A stretch of 64,000 nt of DNA from Aurantimonas coralicida_A (GCF_036016755.1 NZ_JAYXIH010000018.1:1-64000), one strand, 5' to 3'. Positions 17,212 to 25,490 are shown, numbered from the stretch's first letter. The notes: a model not told the origin generated them from the letters alone. Numbers and translations: made by a program.

Positions 17212-17357
17212 ACGTCCTGATCTACCTCTTGCCGGTCGCGCTCGGGCTCGGGATGCTCGGCCTCGCCGCGTTTCTGTGGAGCCTGAAGAGCGGGCAATAC
17301 GAGGATCTCGACGGCGCCGCCGAACGAATTCTTCTGGAGGATGACGAGGCCGACTGA
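17208..17357 (+). CDS. ccoS: cbb3-type oxidase assembly protein CcoS
   Basis: A 49-residue single-pass membrane protein. The hydrophobic segment LIYLLPVALGLGMLGLAAFLW (residues 4-24) is followed by SLKSGQYEDLDGAAERIL and an acidic tail. SG(Q)YEDL-(x)3-RIL is the CcoS signature. CcoS is required for cofactor insertion into CcoN. It is the last gene of ccoGHIS and overlaps ccoI by 4 bp. Confidence 0.93.
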   Translation: MNVLIYLLPVALGLGMLGLAAFLWSLKSGQYEDLDGAAERILLEDDEAD

Positions 17358-17434
17358 GGCATGATCCAGGCGCGCGTCGGGTCCTCCCGGCCGGCAACAG
17401 CCATTTCCGCCCACTTGTTTCCAGGGAGATTAAG

Positions 17435-17457
17435 GCCATAATTATAGCCATAATAAC
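17435..17457. promoter_or_regulatory. Direct-repeat operator candidate upstream of the toxin-antitoxin pair
   Basis: Two copies of GCCATAAT (17435-17442 and 17447-17454) lie 12 bp apart, with the palindrome ATAATTAT (17438-17445) spanning the first copy and the gap. They sit 15 bp ahead of the antitoxin ATG in an AT-rich island that stands out from the GC-rich surroundings. Autoregulatory operators of Phd/YefM antitoxins usually lie in this position. The function is inferred. Confidence 0.55.
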
Positions 17458-17468
17458 GAGGTGCTCCC

Positions 17469-17696
17469 ATGGACGTCACGGTCGCTGAGATGAAGGCCAA
17501 CCTGTCAAACGTTCTGCGCAAGGCCGCCGCCGGCGCGGAAGTCCAGGTGACCCGGCACGGCAAGCCGTATGTCCGTCTCGGACCTGCCCGGCCGGAACGG
17601 CCGACATTGCCACGGGTCGGTGCTTTTGACGGCCAGTTTCAAGTTCCGGATAACTGGGACGATATCGCGACCGGATTCGAGCCGTACATGGAATGA
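17469..17696 (+). CDS. Phd/YefM-family antitoxin
   Basis: A 75-residue antitoxin. The N-terminus MDVTVAEMKANLSNVLRKAAAGAEVQVTRHGKPYVRL is the Phd/YefM DNA-binding fold (ending near residue 38). The C-terminal part (FDGQFQVPDNWDD, EPYME) would wrap around the toxin. It should neutralise the downstream PIN toxin and repress the operon through the repeats at 17435-17454. Its stop overlaps the toxin start (ATGA), a typical coupled arrangement. Confidence 0.85.
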   Translation: MDVTVAEMKANLSNVLRKAAAGAEVQVTRHGKPYVRLGPARPERPTLPRVGAFDGQFQVPDNWDDIATGFEPYME

Positions 17697-18070
17697 CGGT
17701 TGACGCATACCTGCTCGATTCGCACGTGCTCCTATGGGCGCTCTACGAAAGCGACAAGCTGCCCGAGCGCTATCGGACGGTTCTTGCCGGGAGCGCCCAG
17801 ACATTCGTCAGCGCGGCGACGGTCTGGGAAGTGGAGATCAAGAAGAAGAACGGCGCGCTTCCCGTGCCGGACAAGATCTGGGAACAGTGCGCTCGAACGG
17901 GCCACCAATTCCTGCCGATCGAGACGGCGCACGCGCGCGCGGCCGCCATGCTTCCGCTCCACCATCGCGATCCCTTCGACCGTATGCTGATCGCCCAGGC
18001 CAAGCTTGAAAGGCTGACGATCCTGACGGTCGACCGCGACTTCGCCAAATACGACGTGTCGATCGCCTGA
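17693..18070 (+). CDS. PIN-domain toxin (VapC-like ribonuclease)
   Basis: A 125-residue PIN-domain protein, probably a Mg-dependent RNase acting on tRNA or mRNA. Conserved acidic residues appear in YLLDSHVLLWAL (first Asp, about 9), TVWEVEIKKKNG (Glu, about 44), RDPFDRMLIAQA (Asp, about 92-95) and LTVDRDF (last Asp). The pattern LLDSHVLLW...DPFDR is the subgroup usually paired with Phd-type antitoxins, as here. The gene is translationally coupled to the antitoxin. Confidence 0.87.
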   Translation: MTVDAYLLDSHVLLWALYESDKLPERYRTVLAGSAQTFVSAATVWEVEIKKKNGALPVPDKIWEQCARTGHQFLPIETAHARAAAMLPLHHRDPFDRMLIAQAKLERLTILTVDRDFAKYDVSIA

Positions 18071-18091
18071 CATGGGCCCCGGCGCGCCGGA

Positions 18092-19609
18092 TCAGCCGAC
18101 AGCGGAATCCGCGCCGGGAGTCGCCTGACCGCGCCGCCGGTTCGCCGCCCAGACGATCAGCGGAATGCACCAGATCGCGATGGTGAAGAGGCCGAGGCCG
18201 GCGGCGATCGGCCGTTCGAAGAAGGCGAGGAAACTGCCGTCCGCCTTGATCATCGAGGTGATGAAGTTCTGCTCCAGCATTGGGCCGAGAACCAGCCCGA
18301 GGATCGCCGGGGCGATCGGAATGTCGTTTTCCTCCATGAGAAAGCCGATGACGCCGAAGATCAGCATCAGAATGACGCCGAAGATCGAGTTGTTGATGGC
18401 GAACGAGCCGACGATGCAGAACATCAGAATGATCGGCATCAGGACCCGGGTCGGGATCGACAGGATCGTCCCGGCCGCCTTGATCGCCACCCAGCCGAGC
18501 GGCAGCATGATGAGGTTGGCCAGGAAAAACACGATGAACACCGCATAGATCATCTGCGGGTTGGTGATGAAGACCGTCGGTCCCGGATTGATCCCCTTCA
18601 CGTAGAGGACTCCGATGACGATCGCGGTGATCGAATCGCCAGGAATACCGAAGACCAGTGCCGGAATCCAGGCGCCGCTGACCGCGCCGTTGTTGGAGGC
18701 GCCGGCCTCGACGAGCCCTTCCACATGGCCGGTGCCGAACTTGTCCTTCTGCTTCGAAAACCGCTTGCTGATCGCATAGGAGATCCAGGCGGCGATGTCG
18801 GCGCCGGCCCCCGGCAGCGCCCCGATGGCGGTACCGACGACGCTGCCGCGCACGACCTGCGCCGGATAGCGGCGAAGGTTGATCCACTGGCCGCGAAAGA
18901 TGCCGGGCTGCCCAGTCCGTTCGATCCGCGGGCGTTCCTGGCGCGTGACGACCGAGCGCAGCACCTCAGACACAGCGAACAGGCCGATCATCGCAGGAAT
19001 GAACTGGACCCCTGCCAGAAGATCGACGATGCCGAAGGTGTAGCGTGGTTCGCCAGCCGGATTGTCGATGCCGACCGTCGCGGCGAACAGGCCGATCAGC
19101 AGCGAGATCAGGCCGCGCGGAACGGAACCCGGCGAAACGAAGATCGCGCAGGACAGGCCGAGCACGACCAGCCAGAAATACTCGAAGGACGAGAATTTCA
19201 GAGCGATCTCAGCCAGTGCCGGCGAGGCGGTGACGAGAACGATCGTGCCGAAAATGCCACCGATCGACGAGAACACCAGCGCCGCGCCCAAGGCTTCTTC
19301 CGACCGGCCTTGACGGGTCATCCGGTAGGCGTCTTCGACATAAGCCGCGCTGGCCGGCGTTCCCGGCATCCGCAACAGCGCGCCCGGAATGTCGCCGGCG
19401 AAAATTGCCATCGCCGTCGCGGTGACGATCGCGGCGATCGCCGGGACCGGGTCCATGAAGAAGGTGACCGGCACGAGCAGCGCCGTCGCCATCGTCGCGG
19501 TCAGTCCCGGAATGGCCCCGACGAACATGCCGAAGCAGGCCGAGCCGAGGATGACCAGAAGCACATAGGGCTGGAAGACGAGGGCGAAGGCCTCGGCGAC
19601 GACGGACAT
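18092..19609 (-). CDS. tctA: Tripartite tricarboxylate transporter, large permease TctA
   Basis: A 505-residue membrane protein with about 10-12 hydrophobic segments. Family signatures are GAIPGLTATMATALLVP near residue 32 and FGIPGDSITAIVIG around the middle. Together with TctB and TctC it forms a secondary transporter for carboxylates such as citrate, tartrate or sugar acids. It is 5 bp downstream of tctB and last in the operon. The carried substrate cannot be read from the sequence; neighbours at 21.6-24.9 kb suggest a sugar or sugar acid. Confidence 0.93.
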   Translation of the reverse strand: MSVVAEAFALVFQPYVLLVILGSACFGMFVGAIPGLTATMATALLVPVTFFMDPVPAIAAIVTATAMAIFAGDIPGALLRMPGTPASAAYVEDAYRMTRQGRSEEALGAALVFSSIGGIFGTIVLVTASPALAEIALKFSSFEYFWLVVLGLSCAIFVSPGSVPRGLISLLIGLFAATVGIDNPAGEPRYTFGIVDLLAGVQFIPAMIGLFAVSEVLRSVVTRQERPRIERTGQPGIFRGQWINLRRYPAQVVRGSVVGTAIGALPGAGADIAAWISYAISKRFSKQKDKFGTGHVEGLVEAGASNNGAVSGAWIPALVFGIPGDSITAIVIGVLYVKGINPGPTVFITNPQMIYAVFIVFFLANLIMLPLGWVAIKAAGTILSIPTRVLMPIILMFCIVGSFAINNSIFGVILMLIFGVIGFLMEENDIPIAPAILGLVLGPMLEQNFITSMIKADGSFLAFFERPIAAGLGLFTIAIWCIPLIVWAANRRRGQATPGADSAVG

Positions 19610-19614
19610 GGACC

Positions 19615-20088
19615 CTACCAGAGAAAGCCGAGAAAGGCGTTGCGCGGAAGCGGCACCAGCAACAGCCGCCCGAATGCCTGCTGAATAATGACGGCCGCAA
19701 CGATCGAGACGAGGATCGCCGTCAGCGGCTTGACCCTGAGCGTCAGCATCAGCGCGGCTATCATCATGAACGCCATCGGCACGAAGCCGATGAGGTCGGA
19801 GAAGAGGATGTAGATGACGATCAGCGCGAGCGAGACGGCGAGGCCGATGACGGACGCGGGCGAGCGCGCCCAGTCGGCGATGACGATGGCGGGCCGCCGC
19901 GCACCGGCCGCCACGCTGCGCCCGGTCATGTATACACCAAGCCCGAAAGTCAGGAGAGCGATCGTCTTGGGCATCGTCGCGGCGCCATAGGCCTGGCCGG
20001 GAATTGCCGAGAATTGCGTCGCTGAGAGGAAAATAGCGATTGCGCCGGCCAGAAGCAGGACGCCGAGGGTGAGATCATTGAGCTTCAT
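19615..20088 (-). CDS. tctB: Tripartite tricarboxylate transporter, small permease TctB
   Basis: A 157-residue membrane protein with four hydrophobic segments: about 5-25, 40-55, 78-97 and 105-145. This is the expected TctB topology. It lies between tctC and tctA and completes the membrane part of the transporter. Sequence conservation in TctB is low, so the identification rests on size, topology and position. Confidence 0.88.
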   Translation of the reverse strand: MKLNDLTLGVLLLAGAIAIFLSATQFSAIPGQAYGAATMPKTIALLTFGLGVYMTGRSVAAGARRPAIVIADWARSPASVIGLAVSLALIVIYILFSDLIGFVPMAFMMIAALMLTLRVKPLTAILVSIVAAVIIQQAFGRLLLVPLPRNAFLGFLW

Positions 20089-20157
20089 CGACGCGCTCTT
20101 TTGGACCGGGAATGGTCGCGTGGCGGATCGCGTCCCGCGCGCCGGCGACAGGGGAAG

Positions 20158-20181
20158 GCGTCCGGCCGCGCGGCCGGACGC
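20158..20181 (-). terminator. Intercistronic hairpin between tctC and tctB
   Basis: GCGTCCGGCC and GGCCGGACGC form a perfect 10-bp stem with a 4-nt GCGC loop. It lies between the tctC stop and the tctB start. No T-tract follows on the minus strand, so it may act as a leaky terminator or as an mRNA stabiliser. Either would raise binding-protein expression above that of the permease. Confidence 0.65.
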
Positions 20182-20193
20182 ATCTTGGCTGTC

Positions 20194-21180
20194 TCAGTTC
20201 TTCGCCAAGCCGGCCTCTTTCATCACCTCACCGAGGCTGGCGTCGTCGTCGGCGACGATCTTCGTCGCCTCCTCGCCCCCCGCCCAGCGCACGCCGAACC
20301 CGCGGTCCTTCATGAAGCTCTGGTATTGGTCGCTGTTATAGGCTTTTTCGATGGCGCTGGTCAGCTTGGTCTTGACGTCGTCCGGCAGGCCCTTCGGCGC
20401 GGCAACGGAACGCCAGACCGCCAGTGTCCAGTCGGAATCGACGCCTTCCTTGAGCGTCGGCACGTCGGGGAACATGGCCTGGCGTTCGGCGGACATGGAT
20501 GCCAGCGGCCGCACCCGGCCCGCCTCGATCATCGCCCGGCCCTCGGCAAGCGACGACGGTACGATGTCGACACCGCCAGCCACCATGTCGGTAATTCCCG
20601 GCGACGCGCCCTGACTCGGAACCCAGGTCACCTGATCCGGTGGCAGATCCTCCGACAACAGCCAGCCGGCAAGGCCGAGATGCCAGATGCCGCCCTGACC
20701 GGTGCCGGACGCCTTGAAGGTGCCCTTCGGTTGCGACTTGATGGCGTCGCGGAGCTGCTCGAGCGACTCGTATTCGGAATCAGCCGAGACCATGATGCCG
20801 CCCGGATCGGCATTGACCAGGGCGAGGATGTCGAAATCCGCGTAGGTAAGGTCGGTGAGGCCCTGCCAATGCATCATGTCGATCTCGATCGTCATGATGC
20901 CCAGCGTGTAGCCGTCCGGCTCGGCATTGGCGATGGCGCTGTGGCCGACCACGCCGGAGCCGCCGGTGCGGTTCACCACATTCACCGGCACGCCCAGTTC
21001 TTCCTGTAGCAGCGAGGCGAGGATGCGGCCGACCGCGTCGGTGCCGCCGCCCGCGCCCCACGGCACGATCATCTGGATGGGCCGTTCGGGATAGGCCGAT
21101 TGCGCCGAAGCGACGCCGGTGCCGAGAACGCTGGACGCCATAAGCGCTGCGGCAATTGTGATAATGGAACGTCTGCGCAT
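20194..21180 (-). CDS. tctC: Tripartite tricarboxylate transporter periplasmic binding protein (Bug family)
   Basis: A 328-residue solute receptor. A signal peptide covers about residues 1-26 (ends GVASAQ). YPERPIQMIVPWGAGGGTDAVGR is the Bug/TctC N-terminal signature, with GGGTD binding the ligand carboxylate. I chose ATG 21180 because GGGAGG precedes it; the frame runs on to 21234 without a ribosome binding site. It is the first gene of tctCBA, transcribed from a probable sigma-70-like promoter at 21288-21316. Confidence 0.93.
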   Translation of the reverse strand: MRRRSIITIAAALMASSVLGTGVASAQSAYPERPIQMIVPWGAGGGTDAVGRILASLLQEELGVPVNVVNRTGGSGVVGHSAIANAEPDGYTLGIMTIEIDMMHWQGLTDLTYADFDILALVNADPGGIMVSADSEYESLEQLRDAIKSQPKGTFKASGTGQGGIWHLGLAGWLLSEDLPPDQVTWVPSQGASPGITDMVAGGVDIVPSSLAEGRAMIEAGRVRPLASMSAERQAMFPDVPTLKEGVDSDWTLAVWRSVAAPKGLPDDVKTKLTSAIEKAYNSDQYQSFMKDRGFGVRWAGGEEATKIVADDDASLGEVMKEAGLAKN

Positions 21181-21578
21181 GTTTCCTCCCAGATGGCTTG
21201 CTCGCAAAAGCGCGACGCGAAGACCCTCGACCACGGGACCGCGCCTCGGTGCCGCGCAGCGATCATGCGATCTCGTCTCCCAGGCTGACTATCAGGCGCG
21301 CTACGTGGCGTGTCAATGTATACTTTGTCAGGCACGTGCCCACGACGCCGGAGCACGCGTGTCTTACGAACCGCGACTGGAAAACGAAAAATCGACAACC
21401 CGGAGCGCGGTATTCTAGGCTGGCGGCAGGGGTGCATGTTGAATTCAGTGAATGTCGTTGGTGTGGCCGTTTGCACGATCGCCGAAAGCGCGGCAGAGAC
21501 GGCTTGCGTCATGATGATACCGGCGCGACCGCGTCGGGTATCGACGCGCGGGCAGCGAAATCGAACGGAGACGATCAG
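21181..21578. other. Divergent intergenic region between tctC and the HAD gene
   Basis: This is 398 bp carrying both divergent promoters. On the minus strand there is a good promoter for tctC (see the next entry). On the plus strand I found no clear promoter. The long open frame from 21198 into the HAD gene is rich in Arg, Cys and rare residues and is not credible coding. A TGTCA direct repeat (TGTCAATGTATACTTTGTCA, 21311-21330) with a central GTATAC palindrome could be an operator. Confidence 0.5.
21288..21316 (-). promoter_or_regulatory. Sigma-70-like promoter of tctCBA
   Basis: On the minus strand TTGACA (21316-21311) is separated by 17 bp from GATAGT (21293-21288). This is a full -35 match, and three of the six -10 bases match TATAAT. 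The predicted start is near 21281, giving a leader of about 100 nt to the tctC ATG. The -35 overlaps the TGTCA/GTATAC repeat, so a regulator bound there would control access. Confidence 0.5.
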
Positions 21579-22466
21579 TTGGGTAAACACATCACCGGCC
21601 TGGAGGAGATCGAAGATCATTTCGATGTCGTCGTGCTCGACCAATGGGGGGTGCTGCACGACGGCGACGCGCTTTATCCTGGCGTTCTGGAGGCGCTTGC
21701 CCGGCTGACCAACGCCGGCAAGACGATCGCGCTTCTGTCCAATTCGGGCAAGCGGGCGGCGCCGAACCGCGAACGCCTTGCCGGCTTCGGCATTCCGGTC
21801 GAGGCGATGGAATGCATCATGACGTCCGGTGAAGCGCTTTGGCACGATCTGGCGAACGGTGTGGTGAAGGGCTTCGATCACCTGTTCCCCGTCGCCGCGA
21901 CCCCGGAGGATGCCATTGCCTGGGCGGACGGTCTCGACGGGATTTCGCTCGTCGACACACTAGCGACGGCGGACGCGATCCTGATCATGGGCTTGCCGGA
22001 CGACGCCGAGTTGTCGTCCTATCAGGGGCTTGTCGACGAGGCGCTGGCCCGCCGCGTGCCTGTCCTTTGCGCCAACCCCGATCGTGCCTCACCGCGACCG
22101 GGTGGCAGACTGGTGGTGGCGCCGGGCGCCCTGGCGGCGCGTTACGAGGCGGCCGGCGGGCGCGTTATCTGGTACGGCAAGCCGCATGCACGGGTCTTCG
22201 AGGCGACGGCTCAGGCATTGGGCAATCCGAAGCAAGATCGCATTCTCATGGTCGGAGATTCGCTGCAACATGACGTGGCGGGCGCCAGTGCCGCCGGCTG
22301 GCGAACGCTTTTCGTTCGCGATGGCCTCCACGCGCAATCCCTTGCCGATAAGCGCGGCGGCGACCTGGATGCGCAAATCGAAAAGCTCGCGAGCAACGAC
22401 GGCGCGCCGCTGCCCGATTATACGATCCGGATACTGCAATGGGGTGTCGAGGATGCACGATCCTGA
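21579..22466 (+). CDS. HAD-superfamily class IIA hydrolase (NagD-like phosphatase)
   Basis: A 295-residue sugar-phosphatase-like HAD protein. Motif I is VVLDQWGVLHDG (here D-x-W replaces the more usual D-x-D in many TIGR01459-type members), motif II is LLSNSGKR, and motif III/IV is ILMVGDSLQHDVAGA. The C2-type cap lies between. I chose TTG 21579 because GGAG ends 8 bp before it and the sequence upstream is not coding-like. It is 14 bp upstream of, and overlapping, the kinase gene that starts at 22453, so the two form an operon. It probably dephosphorylates a sugar phosphate made by, or inhibitory to, the kinase pathway. Confidence 0.85.
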   Translation: MGKHITGLEEIEDHFDVVVLDQWGVLHDGDALYPGVLEALARLTNAGKTIALLSNSGKRAAPNRERLAGFGIPVEAMECIMTSGEALWHDLANGVVKGFDHLFPVAATPEDAIAWADGLDGISLVDTLATADAILIMGLPDDAELSSYQGLVDEALARRVPVLCANPDRASPRPGGRLVVAPGALAARYEAAGGRVIWYGKPHARVFEATAQALGNPKQDRILMVGDSLQHDVAGASAAGWRTLFVRDGLHAQSLADKRGGDLDAQIEKLASNDGAPLPDYTIRILQWGVEDARS

Positions 22467-23787
22467 TTTTCTGGCGCTGTCGGGGCGTCTGGGGCGTGAC
22501 CCGCTTTATCTTGGCCTCGACATCGGCACCTCCGGCGTGCGCAGCGCCGTCGTCGATTCCGATGGTAGCCTGGTCTCGAGCGCTCGCGAACCGATGCACC
22601 CGTCGAAGGGTGACGGCGTGTCCGCCGAAACATGGTGGGACACGGTCTCCGCCTGCCTCGATGCCCAGGCAAAGGCGCTTACGGACAAGGGCGGTTCGAT
22701 GGCCTCGGTCCGCGCCGCCGCGATCGACGGTACCTCAGGCACGATGGTCCTGGTCGACGGCGACGCCCGGCCGGTGACGCCAGCGCTGATGTATGATTCA
22801 TCCGGCTTCGACGACGAGGCGATGCGTATCGCGGCCTGTGCGCCGCAGGATTCGATCGTGCGCGGAAGCGGCTCGGCCCTTGCCCGCATGCTGCGGTTGC
22901 AGAATCATGACCCTGATCGGCGGGCGCGCCATCTTTGCCATCAGGCCGATTTCATCCTGGCGCGGCTGACGGGGCGACCCGGATTGTCCGACGAGAACAA
23001 TGTTCTGAAATTGGGCTACAACCTCGAGAGCGAATCCTGGCCGGACTGGTTCGCGGCCTGCGGCGCGCGGATGGACCTGCTCCCGGACGTCTTGCGCGTT
23101 GGCGCGATTGCCGGAACCGTCACGGAGGCAATGGCCGATCGGTTCGGCTTCGCGCGCGATCTCAGGCTTGTCGCCGGCACCACCGACAGCGTCGCCGCTT
23201 TTCTCGCGTCGGGCGCGACGGCAATCGGCGAAGCGGTGACGTCGCTCGGCACAACGCTGGCAATCAAGCTCTTGTCGGATGTGCGGGTGGACGACGCGGC
23301 GCGGGGTATCTACAGCCACCGACTCGGCGACCGGTGGCTGGCCGGCGGCGCGTCGAACACCGGCGGCGGCGCCCTGCTGCGTCACTTTTCCGCCGAGACG
23401 ATCGCGGCGCTGTCCGAGCGGATCGATCCGGATCGGCCGACCGGGCTCGACTATTATCCCCTCGCCAGGGCCGGCGAACGGTTTCCCGTCAACGATCCCT
23501 CGCTCGCTCCACGACTGACGCCGCGTCCAGACGACGATGCGGTGTTTCTGCAAGGCATGCTGGAGGCGATCGCTCGGATCGAGGGCGAGGGCTACGCCGC
23601 CCTTGTCGCGCTCGGGGCGCCGGCGCCGGCCCGCGTTCTGACCGCCGGCGGCGGCGCGCAAAACGATGCCTGGACGGCGATCCGGCGCCGGACCCTCGGC
23701 TGTCCCGTCGAGAAGGCGCCCGAAGCCGAAGCTTCGGTCGGCATGGCGTTGCTGGCGCGACGCGGCATGGAGCAGGTCGAAGCCTGA
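22453..23787 (+). CDS. FGGY-family carbohydrate kinase
   Basis: A 444-residue sugar kinase of the FGGY/xylulokinase fold. LYLGLDIGTSGVRSAVVDSDG (about 18-38) is the phosphate-1 loop, AAIDGTSGTM lies near the middle of the N-terminal lobe, and VLTAGGGAQNDAWTAIRR near 396-413 is the C-terminal adenosine-binding segment. Length is shorter than XylB (about 480-500) and close to D-ribulose-kinase-like members. The substrate is probably a pentulose or similar ketose. It overlaps the end of the HAD gene by 14 bp and lies next to the tct transporter. Confidence 0.88.
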   Translation: MHDPDFLALSGRLGRDPLYLGLDIGTSGVRSAVVDSDGSLVSSAREPMHPSKGDGVSAETWWDTVSACLDAQAKALTDKGGSMASVRAAAIDGTSGTMVLVDGDARPVTPALMYDSSGFDDEAMRIAACAPQDSIVRGSGSALARMLRLQNHDPDRRARHLCHQADFILARLTGRPGLSDENNVLKLGYNLESESWPDWFAACGARMDLLPDVLRVGAIAGTVTEAMADRFGFARDLRLVAGTTDSVAAFLASGATAIGEAVTSLGTTLAIKLLSDVRVDDAARGIYSHRLGDRWLAGGASNTGGGALLRHFSAETIAALSERIDPDRPTGLDYYPLARAGERFPVNDPSLAPRLTPRPDDDAVFLQGMLEAIARIEGEGYAALVALGAPAPARVLTAGGGAQNDAWTAIRRRTLGCPVEKAPEAEASVGMALLARRGMEQVEA

Positions 23788-23788
23788 C

Positions 23789-23806
23789 CGGCTGCGTCCG
23801 CAGCCG
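23789..23806. terminator. Hairpin between convergent kinase and FAH-family genes
   Basis: CGGCTGCG and CGCAGCCG form an 8-bp stem with a 2-nt loop, directly after the kinase stop. No strong T-tract follows, so termination is only suggested by its position between convergent genes. Confidence 0.35.
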
Positions 23807-23845
23807 TCGTTGCGGATGCCTCAGGCGTTCCGTCCGGTACGGTGA

Positions 23846-24862
23846 TCACCCGCGCTCATAACGTGCGACCGTCTGCTCGATGGCGCCGAAGATCGACCGG
23901 TGCTTGTCGTCGAGCATCTCGATCCGCACCGTATCGCCGACCCGCAGGAACGGCGTTTTCGGCGCACCGCCCGCGATCGTCTCGACGGCGCGCGATTCCG
24001 CCAGGCACGCATAGCCGACGCCGCCATCCGCAATCGATTTGCCGCGTTCGCCGTCGCGCTTGTTGGATACCGTTCCCGAGCCGATGATCGTGCCGGCCGA
24101 GAGCGGCCGCGTCCTGGCTGCATGGGCGATCAGCGTCGGCAAGTCGAAACTTACGTCGATTCCGGCATTCGCCCGGCCAAACGGTTTGCCATTGTAGTCC
24201 ACCGCAAGCGGCAGATGCAGCCTGCCGCCATCCCACGCTTCGCCGAGTTCGGCGGGCGTCACCGCGACGGGCGAGAAGGCCGCGGGCGGCTTCGACTGGA
24301 AGACGCCGAAGCCCTCGCCGCGTTCCGCCGGGATCAGGTCGCGCAACCAGGCGTCGTTGACCAGCATGACGAGGCGGATCGCGGCGCGCGCCTCATCGAC
24401 GCTCGCGCCCATCGCCACGTCGCCAAGGATCACCGCGATCCCACCCCCCATGTCGAGGCCAAAGGCCTCGTCGGCGAGCGGGATCGGGTCGCGCGGACCG
24501 AGGAAGGCATCCGAGCCGCCTTGCTGGATCGGCGGGTCGCTCCGGGTGGCCTCCGACATCTCGGCGCCGCCGGCCTTGCGGATCAATTCAAGATGGCTGC
24601 CGTAGGCCGAACCGGTCGCCCATTGAAACGCGCGGGGCAGCGGGCTCATGGCGTCGTGCTCGTGAAACCGTTCGACCGGCACCGAACCGCGCTCGAGGCT
24701 GTCGGCGAGCGCTTGCAGATGCGGGGCGACGCGCGCCCAGTCGTCGAGCGCCCGCTGCAGGCTGGGCGCGAGGAACGAGGCGTCGGTCATTTGGGTCAGG
24801 TCGCGGGACACGACGACGAGTCGCCCGTCGCGGCGGCCATCCTTGAGCGTTGCGAGTTTCAT
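23846..24862 (-). CDS. Fumarylacetoacetate hydrolase family protein
   Basis: A 338-residue FAH-superfamily enzyme. The N-terminus MKLATLKDG is typical of the two-domain form with an N-terminal beta domain. The catalytic domain shows EAFGLDMGGGIAVILGDV, RLVMLVNDAWLRDL and GSGTVSNK, which carry metal-binding acidic residues and the core of the fold. Members split C-C bonds of acylpyruvates or fumarylacetoacetate, or dehydrate sugar acids. I chose ATG 24862; a GTG three codons upstream (24871) has GAGG 3 bp before it and is possible. It converges on the FGGY kinase. The substrate is unknown. Confidence 0.87.
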   Translation of the reverse strand: MKLATLKDGRRDGRLVVVSRDLTQMTDASFLAPSLQRALDDWARVAPHLQALADSLERGSVPVERFHEHDAMSPLPRAFQWATGSAYGSHLELIRKAGGAEMSEATRSDPPIQQGGSDAFLGPRDPIPLADEAFGLDMGGGIAVILGDVAMGASVDEARAAIRLVMLVNDAWLRDLIPAERGEGFGVFQSKPPAAFSPVAVTPAELGEAWDGGRLHLPLAVDYNGKPFGRANAGIDVSFDLPTLIAHAARTRPLSAGTIIGSGTVSNKRDGERGKSIADGGVGYACLAESRAVETIAGGAPKTPFLRVGDTVRIEMLDDKHRSIFGAIEQTVARYERG

Positions 24863-25184
24863 CAGTCCCACTTTCCTCGGATGCGCCGTGGAGGCGCTGT
24901 TTCGGTCCTGCTCCGCGATTTTTGTCGTTGCACTGCCGGGTATTCGTGGCAGTGCGGGTCAGATGCCGGGAAGCGGGATTTAAGCATGAAGGCCATTGTC
25001 CACCCAGCTTGACAGGCTTCGCTGCGACGGTCGAGGCCTTCTTGAAGCCGGGCGCCAACCCTATCGCGACGGCGTCTGGCGGGCGGCGAAAGCCGGGTCT
25101 TGCCTTCCTTCGCAAGAGTTCCAATTTTCCGGCAGAAGGACATCCACTCCGCCGCGAGCGGCGGCGCAGCGAAAGGCTATTTCC
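24863..25184. other. Intergenic region with an 8-bp-stem hairpin
   Basis: This is 322 bp between divergent genes (FAH-family on the minus strand, small lipoprotein on the plus strand). GCACTGCC (24930-24937) pairs with GGCAGTGC (24948-24955), a possible operator for the FAH-family gene 70 bp away. TTGACA occurs at 25009-25014 on the plus strand without a clear -10. No credible gene was seen. Confidence 0.5.
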
Positions 25185-25397
25185 ATGACCATCAGACTTG
25201 CCACCATAACCGGACTCATCGTCGCGACCATGAGTGTTTCGGCCTGTACCACGACGCAGAAGACGGTCGGCGGCGCCGTCGTTGGTGGCGTCGGCGGGGC
25301 GGTCCTGGGTGACGCGATCGCCGGAACCGGCGGTGCCGTGGTGGGCGGCGTCGCGGGCGCGGTCGCGGGCGGCGCCGTCGGGCGCAATCTGCACTGA
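25185..25397 (+). CDS. Small glycine-zipper lipoprotein
   Basis: A 70-residue protein. A signal peptide ends in the lipobox-like MSVSAC (Cys at about 21), then TTTQKTVGGAVVGGVGGAVLGDAIAG and GGAVVGGVAGAVAGGAVG form glycine zippers that pack in a membrane. It is likely an outer-membrane or periplasmic lipoprotein of the YMGG/OmpA-linker type. Role unknown; envelope stability is typical of the class. The upstream extension of the frame to 24996 has no coding character. Confidence 0.8.
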   Translation: MTIRLATITGLIVATMSVSACTTTQKTVGGAVVGGVGGAVLGDAIAGTGGAVVGGVAGAVAGGAVGRNLH

Positions 25398-25452
25398 GGC
25401 GCAGCCGGCGGTTGGACGAACCTCCGGCCGGTGCTTGACCGGTCGAGAATAG

Positions 25453-25490
25453 GATGAGGGCCGCGCTCCCGTCGGAGCGCGGCCCTCATC
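25453..25490. terminator. Bidirectional terminator between two lipoprotein genes
   Basis: A perfect 17-bp stem (25453-25469 with 25474-25490) closes on a 4-nt CGTC loop. It lies between convergent genes, 55 bp after the small lipoprotein and 26 bp after the OmpA-like gene. A TTTTT run occurs on the plus strand at 25505-25509. Its size and position make it a shared intrinsic terminator. Confidence 0.85.
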
